A stretch of DNA of 64,000 bases from IMG/VR virus record IMGVR_UViG_3300009514_000019, positions 1 through 64,000 of that record, one strand, 5' to 3'. Positions 51,273 through 58,656 of this stretch are shown here, piece after piece. The notes under the pieces are model-generated. The model ran no database searches and was not told the origin of the DNA. It saw only the letters and a program-made list of their open reading frames with translations. Made by a program: the position numbers and the translations under genes. Position 1 is the first letter of the stretch. Every line of letters starts with the position of its first letter. Source of the DNA: a virus.

Positions 51273-51847
51273 TGTACACTCAACTTCCATTTAGGGTTTT
51301 CCATAATTAATTTAATACACCAAGCAAGTGACTTTTGATCTACCGTCCAATCAGGGTTGAATACAGGACTGAGATAATAATGGTCCGCTTGTATGGAAGG
51401 TTTTGGTAATGCCCTGCCATCCGCTAAAACATACCTTAGTTCATGGCACTTGCTAAGTCGTATTGTATGTTCCGCTGTCTTGGGACTACAAGACACCCAG
51501 TCCAATGTTAATTTATCCAGGTTATGCGTACCATTTGTTTCCACGGCAAGGAAGTAGTGTTTTTCCCATAAATCCCTTGTAAGGTCAAAATCCAGTTGGA
51601 GGGCAGGCTCCCCTCCTGTGAAAATAATGTTTGGACAAATTCCACCAACTTCTTCAATTTTTTCAATTAACCCTTGTTTTGTATACTCAATTGAGCCGCT
51701 ATAGTCTGTGTCACAATCGAAACCATGCTCTGCTAGGTTACACTTCAAATTGCAGTGAGCAAACCTGACTAACACATTGGCTATGCCAGATCGCTGTCCT
51801 TCCCCTTGAATTGATAGGAATATTTCATTAACATGGTACTTCTTCAT
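51245..51847 (-). CDS. queE: 7-carboxy-7-deazaguanine synthase
   Basis: 200 residues from ATG 51847 (MKKYHVNEIF), AAGG at 6 nt. The QueE signature NEIFLSIQGEGQRSG opens the protein, and FTGGEP is the SAM-contact loop. The cluster Cys lie in HCNLKCNLAEHGFDCDTDY, spaced Cx3Cx8C, not the usual Cx3CxxC or Cx14CxxC, yet followed by the typical DTD. It converts carboxytetrahydropterin to CDG. It stands between the terminator after queD and folE. Confidence 0.88.
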   Translation of the reverse strand: MKKYHVNEIFLSIQGEGQRSGIANVLVRFAHCNLKCNLAEHGFDCDTDYSGSIEYTKQGLIEKIEEVGGICPNIIFTGGEPALQLDFDLTRDLWEKHYFLAVETNGTHNLDKLTLDWVSCSPKTAEHTIRLSKCHELRYVLADGRALPKPSIQADHYYLSPVFNPDWTVDQKSLAWCIKLIMENPKWKLSVQWHKMLHLR

Positions 51848-51871
51848 ATTTACCTTCATACCTATGTAGGT

Positions 51872-51908
51872 GAAAAAAGGTCAGTGAATATAAATCCACT
51901 AACCTTTT
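51872..51908 (-). terminator. Rho-independent terminator after queD
   Basis: Minus strand AAAAGGTTAGTG, 10-nt loop, CACTGACCTTTT (one G-T pair), then TT. It begins 3 bp after the queD stop, so queD forms a short unit between the 52376 promoter and this site. Confidence 0.85.
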
Positions 51909-51910
51909 AA

Positions 51911-52357
51911 TTATCCTTCCCAAGATGCAAAACAATTGTCCGTTTCATGCACAACAACCTTGATGACTTTTACTTTATATTGTGCAAGTGCTTGCACAAA
52001 CTCATCATATGTTCCAAGAAATTTAGCAATATTCTCAGCCGTGGGATTTTCGTGCATCAAGTAAACTTTTTGAACAACTTCCTTAGTGTGTTCAGTAAAG
52101 TGCAATAACGCATCTTTCGCTGATTTATCTTGCCAATTCAATATAAATCCATGATCGAAGTTTTTTTGAATCCAAGGATCGTATACTTGTTTAATTACAC
52201 TGAAATCAACAACCCTACCAATTTCATCTAAGTGCCCGTATGTTTGTGCAGTTATTTCAACATTATAATTATGCCCATGCAGATGGGAGCACTTTGATTC
52301 ATGCCCCATCAGGCGATGGCCTGCACTAAAATGTAGCTTCCTCGTGCAAGTTATCAT
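51911..52357 (-). CDS. queD: 6-carboxytetrahydropterin synthase
   Basis: 148 residues. Zinc ligands lie in HFSAGHR (His14) and HLHGHNYNVEI (His27, His29); Cys23 in KCSHLHGH is the catalytic Cys. VVHETDNCF at the C-terminus carries the usual catalytic His/Glu. It makes CPH4 from dihydroneopterin triphosphate. The 52376 promoter precedes it and the 51872 terminator follows it. The palindrome at 51982-51997 encodes VQALA near the C-terminus. Confidence 0.93.
   Translation of the reverse strand: MITCTRKLHFSAGHRLMGHESKCSHLHGHNYNVEITAQTYGHLDEIGRVVDFSVIKQVYDPWIQKNFDHGFILNWQDKSAKDALLHFTEHTKEVVQKVYLMHENPTAENIAKFLGTYDEFVQALAQYKVKVIKVVVHETDNCFASWEG
51982..51997. repeat. Dispersed palindrome, TG centre, inside queD
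   Basis: GTGCAAGTGCTTGCAC, encoding Val-Gln-Ala-Leu-Ala. Confidence 0.95.
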
Positions 52358-52375
52358 ACTTCATCTCCATTAAGT

Positions 52376-52404
52376 ATTATATATCATTGGGTAGCCTGTG
52401 TCAA
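52376..52404 (-). promoter_or_regulatory. Consensus sigma-70 promoter of queD
   Basis: Minus strand TTGACA (52399-52404), 17-bp spacer, TATAAT (52376-52381): both boxes perfect. It lies 19 bp before the queD ATG, with AATGGAG as ribosome site. Confidence 0.92.
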
Positions 52405-52416
52405 GGTATTCACAAA

Positions 52417-52680
52417 TTATAAATTTACCCAAATAGGTTCTAGTTGTGATTCAACTTTTGGTGGTACTTTTCCTGCTAACTTAATATGCGGATAACATTT
52501 CTTTTGGAACACTTTCCACTGATCTGTGTCAAGCCATCTACTTATGTTATTTAAGTCATGCTCATAGCAAATCATTTCAATACCTGTGAATCCATGTTCA
52601 TTTAGAATAGTTATTACTTGTTTCCATACAATAATTTCATCTCTCGTCAAATTAATACTTGGTAACTCAATAAATAACAT
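52417..52680 (-). CDS. Unknown protein in deazaguanine cluster
   Basis: 87 residues of unknown family. It reads as alternating helices and strands (TLNEHGFTGIEMICYEHDL-like core), with several Trp and a Pro-rich C-terminus (GKVPPKVESQLEPIWV). The ribosome site is weak. It stands between the zinc-ribbon ORF and the queD promoter, so it ends its own transcript. Confidence 0.55.
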   Translation of the reverse strand: MLFIELPSINLTRDEIIVWKQVITILNEHGFTGIEMICYEHDLNNISRWLDTDQWKVFQKKCYPHIKLAGKVPPKVESQLEPIWVNL

Positions 52681-52703
52681 GTTATGCTACGTTTACCTTG
52701 TTT

Positions 52704-52847
52704 TCAAACTAACTTCCACGCACCACACTTAGGGCAACCTAGCTTTTCCCTAAAATCATATGGGCTAGTATATTCAATCCAAATATGTTTGCACTTAAAC
52801 CTACCCTTATAACTTGTTTTTTGTGGTTTTGGAACTCCTTTTCGCAT
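52704..52847 (-). CDS. Small zinc-ribbon ORF
   Basis: 47 residues, ATG 52847 with GGGAG upstream. It starts basic (MRKGVPKPQK) and has FKCKHIW and GCPKCGAWKLV, a zinc-ribbon with Cys/His and CxxC ligands. Such mini-proteins often bind nucleic acid. Function unknown. Confidence 0.6.
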   Translation of the reverse strand: MRKGVPKPQKTSYKGRFKCKHIWIEYTSPYDFREKLGCPKCGAWKLV

Positions 52848-52855
52848 TTTACTCC

Positions 52856-53149
52856 CTATGTTACTTGGGCGACAGGACTATGAGCGTACTTCATTTCAAT
52901 GCCTCGAAAAGAATCAATGCAAAATTTAATTTGAGTGTATCCAATCCTTTTAGCAATTTCCACTTCACCCATCATAATACTTGAGGAACTTCCCCAGATA
53001 TGACAGCCATTTAGTGCTGTCACTTCCTCGAAATCACTATCCGCATCAAATGTTAATACTGATTGTCCTCGGTCAGGTCCAGTTAACTCAAGCCGCCCAC
53101 CACCATTTTCATTTAAAATAACTGCCCTAACTGTTGCATCAATTGACAT
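52856..53149 (-). CDS. Unknown protein in deazaguanine cluster
   Basis: 97 residues, unrecognised. Gly/Asp-rich beta start (ILNENGGGRLELTGPDRGQSV), then GCHIWGSSSSIMMGEVEIAKRI and IKFCIDSF. Its 5' end overlaps the amidotransferase stop by 11 bp, so the two are coupled. A substrate-binding helper for the deazaguanine enzymes is possible, but unproven. Confidence 0.6.
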   Translation of the reverse strand: MSIDATVRAVILNENGGGRLELTGPDRGQSVLTFDADSDFEEVTALNGCHIWGSSSSIMMGEVEIAKRIGYTQIKFCIDSFRGIEMKYAHSPVAQVT

Positions 53150-54446
53150 TCCACATTCCTTTTGCTACTTGGAAAATTTCCCCAAAAAGTTGTTCGTCAT
53201 TTCCATATTTAGGTCGATTAATGATATAATCAGGTACGCATACTATTTCCGCTAGTTTTTTAAGTGTGGCTTTCTCCGACTCAACTACACAACTCATTAC
53301 ATATTTAGCAAACTGATAACCCAAGTAAGGCATACGATACTCTTTGCCGAACGCCATTCCGCCCCTATCAACTCGGTCAAGGTTAATTGCCCGCATGGAC
53401 TTAATACAGGATTGTCGTTCCACTCCCCTTGAAATAGAACTTAAACCTCTGAATTGTGGGTATCCTGCAAATAGCTCATCAGCCCCTTCACCGGAAATGA
53501 TTACTTTTGATTTTGCAAACTGTGCAACATACCAATTCCTGATGTATCCCCGGAACTTTACTTCATTTGGTATTGGGTCTTCCAAATGATATAACATCTT
53601 TGGCAAATCCTTTAGTATTTGCTCCTTGCTTACAACCCATATTTCATGCTTGATGTTATTTTCTTTTGCAAATTTTGCTGCATACCAAAGGTCATCCCCT
53701 CCAACAAAACTTACAGTATGTGCATTTATTTTTAACCCCAAATCCTTCATCATTTTTACTAAAACACTACTATCTAAACCCCCACTTAATGCAACATCAT
53801 ACCCTACCTCAGTGTGTGAACACCTACTTTTCACACTATCCCTTAGCAATGCCCAAGCAACTTCCTCATTAAAAAGTCCTGAGTTTATTGATAACTCCCT
53901 ACCTGTGTCCGAACTTATGCTATCATATTTACCATCCAATGCAAATACTTTCACTTGATTTGGAAATAATTCAATAGCTTTGCAGCCTTGTGCAAGTGCT
54001 TGCACTCGTTTTTCCGAACTAATAATCAATCGGTATTTTGAGTCCCACCCATAGTACAACGGACAGATTCCCCATTGATCTCGTAACATTGTAACACAAT
54101 TCTTTTGTGTGTCAATGATTACTATTGCATACTGACCTTCTAATAGGTGTTGAAAGTTCCTACCAGTTTTATATGCCGCTACAATGAAGTCAAGTTCTTT
54201 ATCGAAGCCATTTGCCTTTGTATTGTATATTTCACCGTTAAACAATACTATTAAATTGTCCTTGACAAAGGGCTGGTTTGAGTATTCAGACAGGTCATTG
54301 ATAGCCAATCGGCAATGCCCTGCTGCAAACTTTTTAGTAATGTAGGTAGCATGGTAATCTGGCCCCCTATGTTTTATTGAAGCAAGGAGGGTATCAATTT
54401 CAATATTATTTGTTGTTTCCCCGATAATACATACTATTCCACACAT
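53139..54446 (-). CDS. Asparagine-synthase-like glutamine amidotransferase
   Basis: 435 residues. Cys2 after Met is the N-terminal nucleophile of class II glutaminases; HRGPD and LFNGEIYN complete the glutaminase site. The second domain has the ATP-pyrophosphatase loop SGGLDSS at 221-227 and ISGEGADELFAGY. This is AsnB architecture at a slightly short length. In the queC neighbourhood it may instead amidinate preQ0 to an archaeosine-like base, as the fused Gat-QueC proteins do. The palindrome at 53990-54005 encodes VQALA between the domains. Confidence 0.85.
   Translation of the reverse strand: MCGIVCIIGETTNNIEIDTLLASIKHRGPDYHATYITKKFAAGHCRLAINDLSEYSNQPFVKDNLIVLFNGEIYNTKANGFDKELDFIVAAYKTGRNFQHLLEGQYAIVIIDTQKNCVTMLRDQWGICPLYYGWDSKYRLIISSEKRVQALAQGCKAIELFPNQVKVFALDGKYDSISSDTGRELSINSGLFNEEVAWALLRDSVKSRCSHTEVGYDVALSGGLDSSVLVKMMKDLGLKINAHTVSFVGGDDLWYAAKFAKENNIKHEIWVVSKEQILKDLPKMLYHLEDPIPNEVKFRGYIRNWYVAQFAKSKVIISGEGADELFAGYPQFRGLSSISRGVERQSCIKSMRAINLDRVDRGGMAFGKEYRMPYLGYQFAKYVMSCVVESEKATLKKLAEIVCVPDYIINRPKYGNDEQLFGEIFQVAKGMWNVN
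53990..54005. repeat. Dispersed palindrome, TG centre, inside amidotransferase
   Basis: GTGCAAGTGCTTGCAC, encoding Val-Gln-Ala-Leu-Ala between glutaminase and synthase domains. Confidence 0.95.
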
Positions 54447-54447
54447 G

Positions 54448-55074
54448 TTATTTAATCCTTAATTTTTTCATCATTTTCATCTTTTTCTTACAATGCACGC
54501 AGACACCACATTGTTCCTTACCACCTTCGTAACATGTCCAAGATTTGCTAATGACTTCTGGGTCTACAGCATGGTAACTTACTAGTATGTCCTCCCTACT
54601 CATATCACTAAATGGGCACGTTAGCCGAATGCCTTTATATTTATCCTGTAAATAGGAGTCCACATAGTTATTAAAGGCGTCAACAAATGTTTGTTTAGCA
54701 TCTTCAAATTTTGAGCCAACAGGTTCCTTGTGAAATCCTGTGTAAATCCATTTTGCCCCTATTGTACAAGCATATGTGACCGCCATAGAAATAAAAATAG
54801 CATTCCGACCCTCTAGTACATTTTTATTAGCATGAACGCTTACTGAGTTACCTTTCAGTATTGCACAATTAGCCAGTGACCCAATGTCAACCTTTACTAC
54901 TTTCAGTGGTACGTTGTATTTATTACAAAAGTAACTACAACTCCTTAATTCTCCTTCAACAGCTTTTTGACCATAATTAAAGAAAAGTGCATTTAGTGGC
55001 ACTCTGTGTGTAGCCAACCTGGCTAGTAAATATGTGGAATCTAGTCCACCACCTAACAAAATAATTGATTTCAT
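54448..55074 (-). CDS. queC: 7-cyano-7-deazaguanine synthase
   Basis: 208 residues from ATG 55074 (MKSIILLGGGLDS). The PP-loop GGGLDST binds ATP; the C-terminal SWTCYEGGKEQCGVCVHCKKK is the four-Cys zinc site of QueC. It converts CDG to preQ0. Start chosen by the ATGA overlap with a small ORF. One base from the amidotransferase gene, so the two are probably cotranslated. Normal length. Confidence 0.93.
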   Translation of the reverse strand: MKSIILLGGGLDSTYLLARLATHRVPLNALFFNYGQKAVEGELRSCSYFCNKYNVPLKVVKVDIGSLANCAILKGNSVSVHANKNVLEGRNAIFISMAVTYACTIGAKWIYTGFHKEPVGSKFEDAKQTFVDAFNNYVDSYLQDKYKGIRLTCPFSDMSREDILVSYHAVDPEVISKSWTCYEGGKEQCGVCVHCKKKMKMMKKLRIK

Positions 55075-55163
55075 CGTATTTTCATCCAAATTGTGTAAAA
55101 CACTTTATATAAGATTATGGATAGCTCAACTACTTGTGCAAATGTTTCCAATATAACCTGCAT
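55071..55163 (-). CDS. Small leader ORF coupled to queC
   Basis: 30 residues (MQVILETFAQVVELSIILYK...). ATG 55163 has AAGGAG at 6 nt, and its TGA overlaps the queC ATG as ATGA. The middle is hydrophobic and may be a single membrane helix. It may serve as a translational leader for queC. Directly downstream of the palindrome at 55181-55196. Confidence 0.55.
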   Translation of the reverse strand: MQVILETFAQVVELSIILYKVFYTIWMKIR

Positions 55164-55180
55164 GTTAAACTCCTTTATAT

Positions 55181-55196
55181 GTGCAAGTACTTGCAC
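55181..55196. repeat. Dispersed palindrome, TA centre, after Dam gene
   Basis: GTGCAAGTACTTGCAC, perfect, 5 bp from the stop of the methyltransferase gene and before AAGGAG of the small queC leader. Confidence 0.96.
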
Positions 55197-55201
55197 TAAC
55201 C

Positions 55202-55675
55202 CTATTTGCGTGTCCTATAGTTTATGACTGAAAAAGTACCTACTTTTGCTTGCTCACCAAATATGAGTATGCAGATTGGCAACCACACACCACGCAATGC
55301 CTCGTTGAAATTTACTTCTCCATTAATAAACCGAATTTCTGCATCCACACATACCTCAGCCCACCATTTTGTATTGCTCCTCACCGGGATTAAGCATACT
55401 TTTGTCCCACCACGCAACTTACTTTCCTTGTGTGCTTTGAGCACCCATTTTCCTATATCACTGCAAAATGGAGGATTCATCCAACAATTTCCAAACCAAT
55501 ACCGAGGTAATGCATCATCATGCTTTGTCCAATACTTAGGGCACTTATGATTTAATTTACTTGCACAAACATCCCAAATAAGGTCAAACTCCTGTATTAG
55601 TGGCCTCACTAAAACTAAAGGTGTGGAATATTCAATACTATTACTCTTGAATTCATTTTGTGCTCCAATTCCCAT
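55202..55675 (-). CDS. DNA N6-adenine methyltransferase
   Basis: 157 residues from ATG 55675 (MGIGAQNEF), GGGA at 5 nt; the TTG at 55702 falls in the palindrome. The order EYSTPLVLVRPLIQEF, IWDVCASKLNHKC, then NCWMNPPFCSDIGKWV is that of phage Dam-type methyltransferases, with NPPF as catalytic motif IV (DPPY/NPPF) and the AdoMet region following. It would methylate adenine, probably at a short site, for protection of phage DNA alongside deazaguanine modification. Palindromes lie on both sides. Confidence 0.85.
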   Translation of the reverse strand: MGIGAQNEFKSNSIEYSTPLVLVRPLIQEFDLIWDVCASKLNHKCPKYWTKHDDALPRYWFGNCWMNPPFCSDIGKWVLKAHKESKLRGGTKVCLIPVRSNTKWWAEVCVDAEIRFINGEVNFNEALRGVWLPICILIFGEQAKVGTFSVINYRTRK

Positions 55676-55696
55676 ACCATTCCCTACATTAACGTG

Positions 55697-55712
55697 ATGC
55701 AAGTACTTGCAC
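55697..55712. repeat. Dispersed palindrome, TA centre, between Dam and T-fold gene
   Basis: ATGCAAGTACTTGCAC. Completes the TAG stop of the QueD-like gene at 55712. Confidence 0.93.
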
Positions 55713-56113
55713 TATTCAAGTGTGCCAAAAATACGATTTACCTGCTGACGTGTGTATAATACTGGTGCAGGTTCTTCAATTGTTACTTCAATTCCACCAA
55801 TACTCATTTCCTGTACACTACAATAATCCAAATTACAATTATCAATCAACAGTTGAGCTAGGTCAATGCAGCTATTTCGCTCAAGGTTAAAAAATCCATA
55901 TTTATGGTCAGTGAAATAATCCTTTATGAATGTTTCACAATCCTCACGAAAATTATGGGCTGACCAACTAACTGGCACTTGAGTTAACTTACGCTTACAC
56001 TTGAATAAGAATGTGTGGCAATGTTCAACACACTCTATGTCCGCAGTAAGCGGCGGTGTGGGGTTACTATGCACACCTTTTATTTCAAATTCACACACCT
56101 CATACATATTCAT
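55712..56113 (-). CDS. QueD-like T-fold protein
   Basis: 133 residues from ATG 56113 (MNMYEV), with AGGTG at 8 nt. The pattern CEFEIKGVHSNP, ECVEHCHTFLFKCK, then EDCETFIKDYF, NSCIDLAQLLI and EMSIGGIEVTI follows divergent 6-pyruvoyl-tetrahydropterin/QueD relatives (HxWP, HxHxF, SCxxLA, G-x-E). It lies next to DpdA and near true QueD. It may act as a second pterin enzyme or a DpdA partner. The family call is by pattern only. Confidence 0.5.
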   Translation of the reverse strand: MNMYEVCEFEIKGVHSNPTPPLTADIECVEHCHTFLFKCKRKLTQVPVSWSAHNFREDCETFIKDYFTDHKYGFFNLERNSCIDLAQLLIDNCNLDYCSVQEMSIGGIEVTIEEPAPVLYTRQQVNRIFGTLE

Positions 56114-56118
56114 ATTTT

Positions 56119-56877
56119 TCACACCTTTATTTTGTAATTTGGATCGCGTATACGTTCCAACTCTTTCCTCCAAATCCACTCACTGTATCGCTCACGTTTT
56201 TGATGTTCAACAACCTCCACCCACAAATCACTGTCGACACCTTTCCTCATTTTACTTTTCAAGTGAACTTGTGACCCTGTGTACCCACAAAATTGTCCAA
56301 AACGTCCGGGAGCAGTGGCCCAACTACTTGCATCCACACTATCAAAAGGGGCTGCTGCAAGCATCTTTGCAGAAGCCATTGCTAATCCGTGTATTTTTAT
56401 CCCTCCATATTTTTTCCATATATATGCAAATGTTTGTTGTACCCATCCTACTCGGTCTTTGCTTGTGCAAGCTACTGCAATTTTTTTACAAGGGGTGTGC
56501 TCTACACACCAATGTAAATAACTAACAGGCTCCCCCGCATGGTAAATAGGCATCACAGGAACACCCGCTGCCCATATTTTTAATGTGTTTTCTTGGGATT
56601 TCCTCCAATTACCTATCTCATCCAAGCTAAATATCTCTGCTGTTGGATTTTGTTTACCTACTTGAATGAATTTATTTATATCTATTGTTTTACCACTGCG
56701 AAAAACTGAAAAAGCACCACTATCTATTTGAAGGTTGCTTATGTTAATTCCGGGTTTACTTACTAAAAATTGATCCCATATTGCATAGGATGCCAATAAA
56801 TTAACAGGAGCATCCTTTACATGCTTGTGTAACGTGGCAACTCCTGCTGAACTCCAAGCTAAGTATACAAGGGCCAC
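56119..56877 (-). CDS. dpdA: DpdA-like 7-deazaguanine DNA-insertion enzyme
   Basis: 252 residues from GTG 56877 (AAGGA at 8 nt); the frame's earlier GTG lies in the palindrome. DSGAFSVFRSG near 52-62 supplies the catalytic-type Asp of the tRNA-guanine-transglycosylase fold, and IHGLAMASAKMLAAAPFDSVDASSW near 162-186 is the phage DpdA barrel motif with the second Asp. It would swap guanine in DNA for preQ0 or a derivative made by the Que enzymes encoded downstream. Shorter than bacterial DpdA, as usual in phages. Confidence 0.85.
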   Translation of the reverse strand: MALVYLAWSSAGVATLHKHVKDAPVNLLASYAIWDQFLVSKPGINISNLQIDSGAFSVFRSGKTIDINKFIQVGKQNPTAEIFSLDEIGNWRKSQENTLKIWAAGVPVMPIYHAGEPVSYLHWCVEHTPCKKIAVACTSKDRVGWVQQTFAYIWKKYGGIKIHGLAMASAKMLAAAPFDSVDASSWATAPGRFGQFCGYTGSQVHLKSKMRKGVDSDLWVEVVEHQKRERYSEWIWRKELERIRDPNYKIKV

Positions 56878-56881
56878 AAAT

Positions 56882-57028
56882 TTATTCCTTAGTGCAAGTG
56901 CTTGCACACGCAGTTTTGAGCCAAGTTAAAATACGAACGAGGAGGCTGGGGATTTCCTGGAATGTGAAATCTTTTGGAACCTCTACAGTAACGAACCTTA
57001 ATTTACCTAAAGGTATGTGAACTTTCAT
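56882..57028 (-). CDS. Small ORF before dpdA
   Basis: 48 residues (MKVHIPLGKLRFVTVEVPKD...), ATG 57028 with GGAAG upstream. It ends CASACTKE, the last part encoded by the palindrome at 56892-56907. The AAGGA inside its last codons is the ribosome site of dpdA. A small beta protein or a leader peptide. Function unknown. Confidence 0.55.
   Translation of the reverse strand: MKVHIPLGKLRFVTVEVPKDFTFQEIPSLLVRILTWLKTACASTCTKE
56892..56907. repeat. Dispersed palindrome, TG centre, before dpdA
   Basis: GTGCAAGTGCTTGCAC. The TAAGGA of dpdA follows directly; it is also coding (Ala-Ser-Ala-Cys-Thr) in the small ORF upstream. Confidence 0.95.
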
Positions 57029-57031
57029 AGC

Positions 57032-57712
57032 TCATTCTTCCTGGTCCATATTATTATTTGTAAATTTTTCACAAATAATTGCTAAACACTCTGCCGGTGC
57101 AATACTAAAGTCAGACATTTCAGTTCGTAGCTTATTTAATGCCTGATCTATAAATGGTTTTTGTGATAGATTAAATTGTAGGGTCAATCCACGGCTGTCT
57201 AAGTCTTTGTCACCTTTTGCTTTTTCTGGTGGCGTGCCTAGTGCATTGTCATCCGCTTCTGGTAAATGCATCTCTGCTGACAGCAAGGGGGCTAATTCAT
57301 GCTCCTGGAATCCTGTTAAAGCTAGTAAATTACTATCTTCAGCGTATTGTAATTCCTGCAAAGCTAATGTTAATTTACTGTAGTCAAAATCAGACAACCT
57401 ACCTGTTTTGTTAAGTGTGATCGCAAGTGCTTTTACCTGATCCTCATCACCTTCTACGGCATGTGCCCAAAATGTGGACCAACCCTTTTCTTTCATTTTA
57501 CGAAGGCGACCATTGCCTCCAATCACCTTCTTATTCTTCAAATCCACCACAAGTGTTTCGACTTGCCCAAATTGGTCTAAACTATTGCCTGTTGCTGTTA
57601 AATCTACCTCACTATGTGCATTTACATTATCCTCATCCTCAACAAAGTCAGCAACATTAAATTGCTGCGGGTCATGTACCTTAAATCCGGGTAAACTAGG
57701 TAAACCTTTCAT
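57032..57712 (-). CDS. ParB-domain DNA-binding protein
   Basis: 226 residues. The N-terminal NSLDQFGQVETLVVD, KVIGGNGRLRKMKEKGW is a ParB/sulfiredoxin-like nuclease fold (the GGNGR loop near 74-78 corresponds to the CTP-binding GERR motif of ParB). A helical region follows with no clear HTH. Acidic C-terminus. Such proteins in phages act in DNA modification, partition or nicking. It is one candidate to bind the palindromic sites of this genome. Confidence 0.7.
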   Translation of the reverse strand: MKGLPSLPGFKVHDPQQFNVADFVEDEDNVNAHSEVDLTATGNSLDQFGQVETLVVDLKNKKVIGGNGRLRKMKEKGWSTFWAHAVEGDEDQVKALAITLNKTGRLSDFDYSKLTLALQELQYAEDSNLLALTGFQEHELAPLLSAEMHLPEADDNALGTPPEKAKGDKDLDSRGLTLQFNLSQKPFIDQALNKLRTEMSDFSIAPAECLAIICEKFTNNNMDQEE

Positions 57713-57713
57713 A

Positions 57714-58253
57714 TTACTGTACTCTCCAATTCCATTGTGATGCCCACCACTCTTCCAACGTCATTAATTTTAATGTGGTAGGCGTGTGGTAAATTAGCTG
57801 TGAACTTGTTCCCTGTATGGCGGTTGTCACCAAAGGGCGGATACTTTGTTGTAATAATTGTACTTCAAATTCCTCCGATTTTAATTCGCTGAATATCAAT
57901 ACCTTGAGTTTGTATGTAACTACGTTATTCAACAAATAAATATAGGATAATACATGCTCCTTCAGCAAGTCAATAAAATCATAAGATAGCCCCAATCCAC
58001 TGTGTTTTACGTCCATGTTGGGTATGCAGAAATAAACATGCGTAAATACTTTTTCCTTTATTTCAGGTAAATACTGTAACAGCAGTTTGGCTTCATCCAC
58101 TTCATCCTTAAATTCATACCAAGTGCTTAAACAACATTCAAATATTGGACCCTCATACTGAGGACTAATTTGAATCAACTCGCCAGGATAGTTTGCATTT
58201 ATTTTATTTGCCAAAAAATTGTAATACGTCCCACTACCTAATAGTAGTTCCAT
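57714..58253 (-). CDS. Unknown protein
   Basis: 179 residues, unrecognised. Alternating hydrophobic strands (GPIFECCLSTWYEF, VFTHVYFCIPNMDV, KLKVLIFSELKSEEF) and helices suggest a compact alpha/beta domain; it ends Trp-rich (EEWWASQWNWRV). Its ATG overlaps the upstream stop by one base. No functional motif. Confidence 0.6.
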   Translation of the reverse strand: MELLLGSGTYYNFLANKINANYPGELIQISPQYEGPIFECCLSTWYEFKDEVDEAKLLLQYLPEIKEKVFTHVYFCIPNMDVKHSGLGLSYDFIDLLKEHVLSYIYLLNNVVTYKLKVLIFSELKSEEFEVQLLQQSIRPLVTTAIQGTSSQLIYHTPTTLKLMTLEEWWASQWNWRVQ

Positions 58254-58651
58254 TATAGTGGCCTCGTTATTTTTTGTTGCACACCCGTTCCTGGCAATAT
58301 GATTTTAGATTGTTCTTGTTTTTGTGATTGCTGCAATGCACCTATAATATTGTCGGTGTGCTCCTCAAGTCCTTTGTGCAAGTACTTGCACAAACCTTCC
58401 TTCCATTGCCACAAAGCATCGGGCCGATCCAGCCTTGGAATTGGCTTAGGATGTTCTGCAAGGAACTCCCACATTTGAGTTAATTTGAATATTTCTAAAT
58501 CCATTTGTACCTGCATAACACGTTGTGTTACCGCAAGTTGTGCTATAAATGCAGGGTTTACTACTCCTTGTTGATTTGCTGGTAACTTTACATTTGCTAA
58601 TAGAGGTACAATTTTTTCCATACAGGCATCAACAATGTTATCCATTTCCAT
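58253..58651 (-). CDS. Unknown helical protein
   Basis: 132 residues from ATG 58651 (MEMDNIVDA), AAAGG at 9 nt. Mostly helical (DACMEKIVPLLANV, AVTQRVMQVQMDLEIFKL). The palindrome at 58376-58391 encodes CKYLH. Family unknown. Overlaps the neighbours on both sides by a few bases. Confidence 0.6.
   Translation of the reverse strand: MEMDNIVDACMEKIVPLLANVKLPANQQGVVNPAFIAQLAVTQRVMQVQMDLEIFKLTQMWEFLAEHPKPIPRLDRPDALWQWKEGLCKYLHKGLEEHTDNIIGALQQSQKQEQSKIILPGTGVQQKITRPL
58376..58391. repeat. Dispersed palindrome, TA centre, inside unknown gene
   Basis: GTGCAAGTACTTGCAC, perfect, encoding Cys-Lys-Tyr-Leu-His. Confidence 0.95.
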
Positions 58652-58656
58652 ACTAA

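Noticed and set aside
57420-57436. A further palindrome copy in the ParB-domain gene (reading VKALA)
   Set aside because: Too many mismatches to separate from ordinary coding sequence.
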